From: Steromphala cineraria
Taxonomy: Eukaryota > Mollusca > Gastropoda > Trochida > Trochidae
Assembly (NCBI GenBank): GCA_916613615.1
Contig: OU744727.1
Span: forward strand, 17,430,093 to 17,494,092
Reading direction: 5' to 3'
DNA length: 64,000 nt
In this document: in pieces, positions 29,890 through 41,200 of the stretch
Numbering within the stretch: position 1 is the stretch's first letter
Layout: the number at the start of each line of letters is the position of its first letter
Notes under the pieces: generated by a model
Databases searched by the model: none
Told to the model about the DNA's origin: nothing
The model's input: the letters and a program-made list of their open reading frames with translations, nothing else
Program-made: the position numbers and the translations under genes

Positions 29890-30230
29890 TTATTAGCCTC
29901 CAAAATTGTTACAGTCTCTGTTGATTGCAGCTTCAGAAATAACATTAATCACTTTATCTTCATATTCAGTATTCTTCTGTTGGCAAACGTTTTTTAAATG
30001 TTTTTTCAATGTAATATTTTCTGCATAATGTTCACTATTATTTGTTTTCCCGAAAATATTCAACATTTTATATTTGCTCTGTTTAGCATTTTGGCAAGTT
30101 CTATCAAACCAGATAGATTGTTGTCTATAATCTTTATTCTTCTTTTGTGTCTCTGTTAGGGTAGAGGTTAGGAGTAGAATTCCATCATCTATATTGTTTT
30201 GTACAACATTTTTGAATGTTTCCAAAGTTA
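29890..30230 (-). pseudogene. LINE relic (region between endonuclease and RT)
   Basis: A 110-residue minus-strand frame with WFDRTCQNAKQSKYKM and a Lys-rich helical stretch NVCQQKNTEYEDKV, then ending in FGG. The spacer between endonuclease and reverse transcriptase in CR1/Jockey-type LINEs typically has this 'WFD..C...K' pattern. Neither catalytic domain is present. Confidence 0.5.
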
Positions 30231-30301
30231 ATTTATTTTGTTTTTGTTGTTGTTGGAAAAAAAAAATTATATTGAGATTCTGTTTATTTTGTACCGAAAC
30301 A

Positions 30302-30545
30302 AGGGTTTTATTTACCCTGGGCCTTTGAGGCCCGAGCTTACAGCAAACGTATGTATTTTCTTAAAACGTCAATAAAAAAAGCAGTATCTTGTCTACAGTT
30401 ATGACGTCAGACGTAGCCTTAGAAGACATACTAATGGAGGAATACATGAAGTAAGAAGTCGCTTAGTTCAAATGTGTTGATTCTGGGTAATGTCAAACAT
30501 GTAACCGGGCCTCAAAGGCCTCACGATACTGCGTGAGGGTTAAAA
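30302..30545. mobile_element. Short TIR element
   Basis: Ends TTTACCCTGGGCCTTTGAGG and GGCCTCAAAGGCC...GAGGGTTAAAA are inverted, with an extra 13-bp hairpin (CTCACGATACTGCGTGAG) in the right arm. No ORF. Confidence 0.5.
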
Positions 30546-30826
30546 AATGGTTTTAGTTTCTATTGGGCGATAGTTTATTCACCTCCTACATTGCATACTA
30601 TAAACGGCTTGCATGCGCATTGTACACAAGTGTTACAATATTCAAGTAGAAAAATAGAATTTCACAACATTTGAAGTGAAGTCTTTGGTAGTTATAAAGA
30701 AGTGGTATATATACGAAGAGGACGATTTTCTACATAGCAACGTATGTGATGTAGTAAATCAGGAGCATTTTGGAGAAAATACTTTCTCTTTCATCTTCAA
30801 CTACAGCTGCGTGTCTTTTTTAAAAG

Positions 30827-31410
30827 TTTGTTCACTTACCTTCGTATTCTAGTGCAAATATCATGTAAATTGGAATGCCTATGGGACATCCTAGCATTGC
30901 GAAAACGAAACCAATAATGTTATAATTTCACTGCATAAGATAGTGTTCAGTTTGCATTAAAATATTCACATGTCATACCTAACAGATAACCGTAACAAAT
31001 TTGGCAGGTCATTGAACTGTGACCAGGGGTCGAAATTTCGAAAACAATGTTTTCTATTCTTCTCTACAAAACCCTTAATAAGTGATCAACAGCTTCAGAT
31101 CTTATTCATAATTTTCCCTTTGCACTAACGCAATGTTACTGTGCTGTTTTTTCCCTACAAAGTTTACATGGATTATTTTAATAGAAATTTAAGAAAATTC
31201 GAATTTCACAAATATGACCCCGTCGGTCTGTTTAACCATGCCAAATATCGACATTCAGAACCAGTGAGGAACGATTTCGAAATATGGTTTGGGAATTGTT
31301 ATATTACACATGGACAATTGATGATAAGTGGTCCTGGAATTATTTTATGGACGCCAAAACGAAACCCAAATTACATGATATTTGCACTAAGATACACAAG
31401 CAAGTGAACA
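30827..31410. repeat. Inverted-ended segment, second copy of 7596-8252
   Basis: Left end GTTCACTTACCTTCG...AAATATCATGTAA and right end TTACATGATATTTGCAC...AAGTGAAC are inverted over about 45 bp. The plus frame 31141-31407 is open here but stopped in the copy at 7970-8250, so it is not called a gene. Confidence 0.55.
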
Positions 31411-31612
31411 AACTAAGATACGCAGCTGTATGGACTCAACCCGGGAAATAACAAGCATACCAATTATTCCAGACACTGTGATCCCAAATATAACAATCGG
31501 GCGTTTTATCTCTTACAACCTCATACCCTTTATAAATTATAAGATATATTCACCGGTTCCTTGTATGCCAAGATTGTAAGTAGTCATGACTGACTGTTAA
31601 AGTTAAATAGAG

Positions 31613-31737
31613 GATACTTAATGTAGTTTTCCAAATAACAGGTTTATTTTATCTCGTGACAATTGATATATATCAACTTTACCCATGTCACGAGATGAAA
31701 TAAACCTAGTTTTTGGAAAACTACATTAAGTATTCTA
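31613..31737. repeat. Hairpin MITE-like inverted repeat
   Basis: Arms ATACTTAATGTAGTTTTCC...ATCTCGTGACA and TGTCACGAGAT...GGAAAACTACATTAAGTAT, about 50 bp each with a 20-bp loop. Similar CACGAGATGAGATAAAC words occur near 23975. Confidence 0.7.
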
Positions 31738-32140
31738 TTTATGATTTGGTTATAAACATAAGTAATGGATTTCATTCAGCATTATAGCAATGGCCAGATT
31801 ATTGGCGTATGTAGATACGTATGGGTGTCTGAAGTGATTTACAGGATGTGACTGGCTTTGAATGTGAACGCATGCGTTGTGATTTTCCACAGTAACAAGG
31901 TTCTGATTTAACAAAACTCTTGCTCTTTTCTTATATATCTTCTTCCCGGACTTCAAATCATCAGAGATTGACGAGTGAATTAGTTCCTGGTACCTGAAGG
32001 AATCAGCTTTAGGTCAAACATTCTATTGGCAGACAACAATGGGGACAATGAAATCATGATGAAAGTCAGAAAAAATATGTTCAAATAACTTTATTCGATT
32101 GTCTGAAATGTTGCTTTCCGAACAAACGCCAGTGGTAAGC

Positions 32141-32222
32141 TTAGTCAAGTAAGAACAACGCATAGACGCGATCGATCTGAGATACCTTGTAGCTTCTTCT
32201 TCCATCCTCGACAACCAGTTGT
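32141..32222 (-). CDS. Copy C exon 7: C-terminus
   Basis: 82 nt, acceptor ATCTTTGCAG. Encodes QLVVEDGRRSYKVSQIDRVY then ALFLLD and TAA. Same length and stop position as the last exons of copies A and B. Together with AATAAA at 32095-32090 it marks the 3' end. Confidence 0.74.
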
Positions 32223-35200
32223 CTGCAAAGATTAGAGTGTTTCATTACAAAGCACTTTAGATAATGAAGTCTGTTCACACATGTTCTTGGAACTTTGTTT
32301 GTTAGCATTTGAGGTAAAAGTTTAACTTTTGTTACTATGTCTAGTTTTTACATGATGCACTGACCTTGAAATCAATTGGAACAAATAAAAAAATATTAAA
32401 AAATCAAAAACAAATTTGTTATTAAAGGACCAGGTGCACAGGTAAATAAAAGATCCTACAAAAACGAAATATATGTTGCAAAATGCAACATACAATTAAA
32501 TAGGATATCTGAAGTCGTCTAAAAATACAATTATTACTATAAGAGCTGAAAAAAAAAATTTCTTATCTAAAAATTTGATTAATGGGTGACCATAATTTCT
32601 TGACAACTTCAAGGTCACACAATTACATTGCTGTGATATTGACCTTTGACGGGGTGAACGAAAACCTTTTAAAAAAATTTGTACTCTTCAATATTTGATA
32701 TATACAAAATGTGAGCTTCACAGCACAAAACATCATGTTTAGGAGATTCCCTTAATGATCTCATGATCTTGATCTCTTAACTTAAAGATGCTGTATCATA
32801 CTTGCAAGCGGTTCAGGATGAAACTTAGCCATTGAGAAACGAAATACATCACTTTGTAGAACAATCTTTCGTCGAAATTTTGATATCATATTTAGATTGT
32901 TTAATCAATAATAACATACTTATTTCGACGCTTCAAGCACAGTACCCCTCTTAGAAAGGGCATGTCATTTTGTGAACCCGCTTTCGGTGACGTAATCATT
33001 ATGCTTGTAGGATTTACACCGTGTCTCAACTGCCGTAATTGCGTTCGATGGGTATCAACTTTGACAGCAACGAATACCTAATTCGGAGAAAAAGAATATA
33101 AAATCTAGTTGAGCGCGACAAAGACGGTTTTCAAGCGTACATTTAGAAACCGGAAATTGTGAAATGGCCACACTTGATTCGCCCTTATGTCGACTGCCGT
33201 TTCAGTATTATTTGATAAATAATCTCCTATTTGATGAATTTTGGTCCGATTTTCTCAAGGTTGGTCGCTAAATTTTTCTAAAAATACAACGTATACATTA
33301 AAAATACTTTAAAAATTATTGCACTATGATATAGCATCTTTAAAGGTCAAAAAAATTCCCTATAACGGTATTAGGAGTAACTTGGGGATACGAGTTCTGT
33401 AAAGCTTAGTTTGAGTTCAAACCAATATAAGAAGAGGTGGCTTTGGAAACTGACATCTGACAACATCAAAATTTCCCCAAAGCATTATTTCATTTTCAGG
33501 TGGGGGTCAAAAAACGATTGTAGATTATGAAATTGAATATTCGTTCATCAATTGATTCATCTCCTAGAGTTATCTGAGGCTGGCCCGAAATGATTTCATG
33601 GTTTCATCGATAAAGCTTGGAAATGTTGCATTCGAGGTAGAGTCAATTGAGTCTGGATAGAGTCATTTGAGACTGGGCGTTTCCCTAGGCCCATATGACT
33701 CTAGAGTTATTTGAGACTAGGCCCAGAAAACTCTAGAGTTATTTCGGGCTAGGCTCAGATGATCCTATAGTTATCTGAGGCCAGCCTGATATAATTTTAG
33801 AGTCATCTTTTGCCTAGAGTTATTTGTGGTTGATACACTGGCACGTACAAACTATGATAGGTGAACCGTGACGTCAAAGCATTGTTTATAATGTGACCTC
33901 ACAATGAAAAACTGCGATTTTCCCCTATGGCGTCATATGAAAAATATGAACCTTGATATGACTGTCCTCGAAGGTAATACATAAATATAATTAAGATATA
34001 GTCACAAACGACAACGCTTCAGCGCTTCATGTAGATATGGGTAAATATTGTAAAAACTTCAGTCAAGAACTATAGTTGGAACTCATCAGTGACGTCACGT
34101 CGGAAAGATAATACGCAGTTTTTAATACGATGACCAACAAACATGAAAGTATTGCTTCTCGAAACACAGATTTACCGTTTGATTTAAAGTACTTTGGGGC
34201 AGTTGTAAACCAAGTGCATGAACAAATACAAAATTATCAATGATATGAAAATAAAAACATTGAGACAATTCATTTTTATAGATTACTTTGGTAGAGTCAT
34301 TTGAGACTGGGCGTTTTCTTGGACTTATGTGAGAAATTGATTACAATAATTGATTTGCTAGAGTCATGTGAGCCTGGATAGAGTCATTTGAGACTGGGCG
34401 TTTCCCTGGGACGATATGACTCTAGAGTCATTTGAGGCTAGGCCAATTTGAATCTAGAGTAATTTGAGGCGGTAGAGTCTTTTGAGTCAGTTACACCGTT
34501 CGGAAAAAGTTATGTCTTCATGGTCCAAACGGCCATAAAATAATTATAGTAAGAACTTGAAAACAAAAAGAAAAACCACTACAGATGATGATTGTGCCAT
34601 ATACCAAGTTTCTGAGTTCTGGTCCCGAGTTGTGTCTCCATGGCAATGGCCAGAAATAAAGGGCACCTCGACACGTGATGATTGCTCATTATACCAAATT
34701 CAAATGAGCTAGGTCCTATAGTTTTTAAGTTTTGTTTAGGGAACATTATTCTCAATTTCGAGTAAACGATATAGGAAGAAGTTGAAAAACGGGGGAACAG
34801 GCTCCTAGAATTGGGGTTGGAGGACATTTCTATATACCCGGAAACTTTGGTTGCCGTTGGGAATAATTTGCAAATTCTTACCCTTTCTCTGTTAAAAGTA
34901 CAATCTTATCTCCAACTGCGATGAAGTATTGAACATCTGAACATAGTTTGTGCTTTGTATGAAATCTCTTGCGTGTTTTCTTCTCATACCTCGTATTATA
35001 CTGTAATCTGTAAGGTTTGCCATGCTTACACATGTAATACGCGAAGCTCTCACCTGAATGACATAAAGAATACTCGACAAAGTGTTTTTGAAACATGCTC
35101 ATGTGGTTTATCTAAGCTTGTCGACATTTTGTTGACTTACAAAAAATGTTTCCTTGTCATAACAAATCCATTACAAGAAATGTTTTGTTGCAATCCTACG

Positions 35201-38200
35201 AATGACAAGCACAAATGAAAGTGTTTGATTCATCTTTGAACAATGATATGTTTGCAACAAATCTTACTATAACGAAGTTATCATTAATTTAAGCAAATCA
35301 TTTTTATCATCAACATCTTTAGAATAACATTTAAAAGAGACATTATGAAATTTGCCTCGGGTGTGAATTATTTTCAAGCATTACTATCACAACATGCACA
35401 AAATTGCAAACTACATCAGGAAAACGTAACTTGATTTTGGCATATATTTCAACTTGTGCAAATCATGAAAACTTTGCAGCTTTACTCATAAGAAAATGCA
35501 GTTTTATTTATCTTACTTGCAGTAGTGCGTTTCTTTCCGGGAAAATAATCTAGACCAATGTGGCTTTTTAATTTATCAGTGTAATTTCAAGCAGTTCAGA
35601 AATATTATACATTAATTTATGTAAATCATAAATGAAACATATTTGATACAAAAACATAATGGTTCAGAAGGAGGTAAGAATATATCATAGACATTTCGAA
35701 AGGAGTAGAAGGGACAGAAAGTTTTCTTATTAATTTCCAAGTGGTAATCCAAATGGTATTTACCTTCAACTTCAAAATTTAATACATTTACATGTGACGA
35801 GAATCCCACATACTTCAAAAGGTTTTGACCTTTGTAGTTGATGGAGCTGATGAAGTAATCTAAACTAAGGTAGAAAATCAACCTGAAATTACAAAAGAAA
35901 TCGAATCAACTTGTGGCAGAGTAATATATTTTAGTATTGCATGTTTTAAATGTATATATGTATATTCTAATTCATTATTTTATTCCAGGTATTTTACAAT
36001 GCAGCCAGACTACAATGATCATGCTCTTGTAGTTTACAAGCCTCCAATTAAGCTCTTAGCTCTCTTTCTATTGTTCTCTGGTGTGACTGCTTTCACAGTT
36101 CACTACCTCAGCTTTCTTCCTTTGTTCTATCTATTGTTAGGGAAGCATACTTCTCAATATGCATGCTTACTAAATCTATAAAGTTAACCAGCACACATGT
36201 TTAAGTGCACTGCAATATTTTCACTGACGTGACACACAAGACAGACTTCACTTTCACTGGACAGTCACTGTGACAAGCTCTCCATTCTTTACACAACAGG
36301 TTAGTTTACGTACTTCTAAGTTTATCATATCATATTTAAGTAAGGCATAACTATCATTACATAAATGGTTAGGATAATGTGTGTTTGATGTATGAATGTT
36401 TGGTACTTTTAGTGTTACATGCTAAAGGTAAAGATTTCATTTGGCACATGTAATGATTGTGTCATATTATCCTTATGTAGTCAGGCTTGCAGGTCAAGTA
36501 CATGATCTGTGAATATGTCTATTGTTTAATGCTAGTTTATTTGGTATATTATACCAATAATGTAGCAACCACATCATTACTCAATGTATTGGTAATATTC
36601 TGTAAATACCATATTTTATCCTATTGATAGCATCTATATTGCAAGAGTGTTGTACATACTAATGAGTATGTATTACCAAATAGTATATCTCATGTAATGA
36701 TGTGGTGTATATATTTTATTAGGCATAAGCATTGCTTTTGTACAATTAATCATATGCCTATAATTAGTGTGTGTGTTAATGTATTCAATATGAATCATGC
36801 ATTATATGATATGATTCATAGTTTCTAATCTTTGTAGTATTACATATGTAATGCATATGGTTTGATGAAGTATAGTTTGTAACTATATGATGATGGTATG
36901 TATGATTGACTGATTGTGCAATACTATATTTTACATGTATATATGTACATACATCTAGGTGCTTTATTCATTATGTGTCATTAACCATTATAGGTTCATG
37001 TCATGATGTAACCGCACGAGGAGGTACAATTGGTAGCAGGCACCTGAGTACCATATATTTGGTATGTTTAATATCATCATTATCATCATTGTATAATAAC
37101 TCATACTTTGTGTCATCTGTCTTAATGATATTATTTAATGACAGATTTTCTATTATAATATTACTTCAGGCATTATGGTACATTATAATATTTGCATAAT
37201 ATGTAACTGTTGTTTGTAATGCCTAATACCATATCTCATTTTATACATTCATGTATTACCTTACATTCTGAAATGTGTAAGCATTATGTTATTTAGTATA
37301 ACTTATATGCATGTAATGTATGATGTAACACATATCTAATTGGCATATATCTATATTGTATTTTATGTATTGTTTCAGGGTGTACAAATCTACTACTGTT
37401 ATTGTTACTCCTTGCTATCTCCATATAGCAACCAGCAGTATGTAATAAACTCCAGATCGAACCCCAGCAGCCTTTGGTTTTCTATTGACCAAGTCAACCC
37501 TGCTACAAAATGGCGCCCGAACAGGGACTGGAGATTGAGGGACTGGAGATGGAGGGATATGAGACTGAGGACCGGAGAGTGGACAGGAGCTGAAGGAACC
37601 GGATGCATGACTGCATTGAGGACATGAGTGACGTCATGGAGAGGATTGACATTCGCATGGAATGGCAGTGATGGACTCTGATCTTAGAGATGCGACTCGT
37701 GACCTGTAATGGATGAGTACTCATGATATTTGACAGTTTTTGAGCTCACTTAGTTAACCATGGTTTAAGTTAGTTAGTTAGTGCCGGCTTTAGTTTAGTT
37801 TAATTGCATTTGTATTTGTTTCATTTGTTTTATTTGTTTCATTTGTTTCATTACTATGCCTTAGTTAAGTAATTCTATATTTGCCCTAGGTAGTTTAGTT
37901 ATTTCATCTTGATAAGTATTCTCAAATTGTAGGTATATCCAAATAAGCTATTTTCTTACCTTTAGCTAAAGTGTGCAGTAATGGGTGATGAATGATTGTT
38001 GACTGTGTGTGTGGATAGAATAATCAAAACTAGTTTATCATTCACTAATTCTATATCATCATGTAGGTACAGGGTACATATTCTTTCTGTGTCTTTTCTC
38101 TCTTCTTTGACTGACATGGACTGAATTGCACATGTCACTTTTTATATTGTTGCACTAAATCACCAAAAATGTTGAGCTTTAACATGCTTTAACATTTAGG

Positions 38201-41200
38201 TCTTATACATACCCCTTTGCTATCCATAAGTCAATAACTTTCATGCTATATTCTTTCATTTAAATATTGCTCTTATCATTCATGTAATATCATGTGAAAC
38301 TAAATCTTGGTTTTCTTTCAGCATTTAGACTTGTTTAGTTCTCTGTCATATACATTTTGCCTTTATGACAATCATGTAATTAATAACAATTTCTATTTCA
38401 GGGTAGTTAAGTTGTATTGTAAATGTATATTTGATATAATCATTCATTTTGTTTCAGGCTACTTAATCTAATGTCATTTATTTCAGTTCTCAAACATGTG
38501 TAAATTAAACCTTATGAGAGTCGCATATCCCTCTCCGGATCTATAAAACTTAGAGAGACGCTTATCCCTCTCTGGATATGGATTATTACCTCAGTGTTCA
38601 GTGGATGTGTACTTTTTGTGAATCAGTGCTTTCAAACCGGATATCTGTGCATATGTGATTTCTATTACTTGGATACTATATGGATACCTTACTGGATACC
38701 ATACTGGATGCCATGTGATACCAAGTGATAGTTTGTGTAATCTACTCCTTGGATACTTGTGTGAGATATACCCTTCCCATGGATATCTATTACGTGATAC
38801 CTACCATGTGACACTCTGTGTATGACTTGATATTTTGATACTTACCTGTGCACTTGGATAATATCACTGTCTGTAACCATGTTTTTCACGGACCAGGAAG
38901 TGAGGAACATGTTGGAGGTGTTTAGACGCCAGAAGGAGAGGCCCAGAGCTAACACTCCCGAGGAATTTGAAGAATGGCTTCAGAGATTATCCACCCAGCT
39001 GGATTCTTCTCTTACTCAGACGGCTACGGAAGGTATAACAGAGAATGATGAATCCATAGCCACACCAGTAGTGTGTAAGGAAGCGCCAAGAATCCCACAT
39101 TTCAGTGGTGACAGGAACGGAAAGGACACCCCTTATGATGTATGGCGCTACCATGTGGATACTGTCTTGGACTCCAATATTTACACCCAGGAGATAAAGG
39201 AGCAATCTGTCAGAGATTCACTCAAGGGAGAGGCAGCAAAGATTCAAGCCAACATGCGACCTGGGAGTGACTTCAGCACACTGCTCAAGAAGATGAGGAT
39301 AGTGTTTGGGACTGTAGAGAGACAAGAAACAAGGATGGCCCAATTTTACAGTGCTAAACAACAGGAGGATGAGGATGTCTCACAGTGGGGATGCAGACTC
39401 GAGGAGCTACTGACACATGCCATCAAGGATAGCCCACAGAGTCACTATGATACAGAGGAAATGCTGAGAGGGATGCTATGGACAGGACTTAGACCGTCAC
39501 TGAAGGATATATCTGGCCATAAATATACTACCATCCAAGACTTCGACAGTTTAATGGAAGCCCTCAGAGTCATAGAGAATGACCAGGTCTATCAAGAGCA
39601 TAACCCGTCCATAACTGATGCCAGAGTGAAGATGACTACAGAGCAAGAGCCGGAGTGGAAGAAGGAAATGTCAGATGTCAAGGCCATGCTGTCCAAGCTC
39701 ACAACAGAGATAACTGACATGAAGACTTCAGCGACACGAAATCCAGCTACTCCACAGCTCTGCCGGGAAACGTCTTATTCAGCATATCAAGGTCAAGGTC
39801 AAGAGCAAGGATATCCTTATTATAACCAGGAATGGCAGGATCCTACTCAGGAGTATAGAGCTCAAGAGCCGAAACAAGGACCCACATGTTGGCGTTGCGG
39901 ACAAGTCGGCCACATGCAGTACACCTGTACCATAAGGATGGATCACACAAGATATGGACAGGCTTTAAACTGGCACAGGCCTATGGGCAGGGGCCGCCTA
40001 TAGGTTTGTTTGAGCGCCCCAAGACAAGGAAGAACAGAGTACCTGATGGACTTGTGGGATCATCTAATGAAGTCACTGTTACTATAGAAGGAATCACTAC
40101 AACAGCTTTACTAGACACGGGAGCTACAGTCTCAGTACTTGCACAATCCTTCTATGATGCTCACCTTTCTCACTTACCCATTGAACCATTGGATAACATG
40201 TTGAATATTGAGTGCGCTGGAGGAGAAGCATTACCTTACTCAGGATATGTTGTGGTCAACTTGCAAACATCTGGGATAGCAAGAGCAGAGCCTATATCAT
40301 GTATGTTTCTCATATCGTCAGATACCAAATACAACTCAAGAGTACCAGCCCTAATTGGAACTAACATCTTGGAGTATTTGATTACTGGATGCAAAGCAAC
40401 ACATGGCGTCAAGTTCCTTCAGAAAGCGGCATTGTTTACACCTTGGTATCTTGCATTCAGGATGATGACCATCAGAGAGAGAGAACTACAGCGGAATGGA
40501 GGAAAGATAGGCCTTGTGAAGTGCAATGAGATCTGCAACATCATCATTCCAGCAAACAGTCAAGTCATCATTAAAGGACAAGTGATACAGCCAGTCAACT
40601 ATCCAAAAGTGTGTGCCTTGTTACAGCCATCAAACAGCGCAACCATCCACAAGGATATAGATGTCGCACCAACTATCATGGATTATAACTGGGAGGATCC
40701 AGGACAAGTGGATGTACATCTGTCAAACATCACAACACAGACCATTGTAGTGAAACCCAAAGCTGTCCTATGTGAACTTCACCCTGTGTTATTCGAAGGA
40801 AAGATACCACATCAAACTGAAGATGAAAGGAGCCTTCTGGAGCAAGTTGATGTGAGACAGGAGAACGTGACTCAGGCTGAATTGGATCAAGGAATCAAAC
40901 TCATCCTGAAGTACAAGGACATATTTTCAAAAGGAGACAACGACTTAGGACACAGCAACTTAGTCAGGCATAGGATAGATCTCATTGATGACATCCCCTT
41001 CAAACAACGCCATCGCCGTATACCCCCTGGAATGTTTGATGAAGTTCACAGCCATCTACAACAACTGTTATCAGCTGGTATTATCCGACCTTCTCATAGC
41101 CCTTGGTCATCCAACGTTGTACTTGTTCGCAAAAAGGATGGAAAGTTACGCATGTGCGTAGATTATAGACAGCTCAACCAACGATCTCTTAAGGACAACT

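Noticed and set aside
30840..30920. Minus-strand membrane-like exon with a GTAAGTG donor
   Set aside because: It lies in the inverted end of a repeated segment (also at 7600), where the frame loses its hydrophobic character, and an in-frame TGA follows the only acceptor.
31141..31407. Plus-strand 88-residue frame as a gene
   Set aside because: The homologous segment at 7970-8250 is stopped, and the frame runs into the inverted repeat end.
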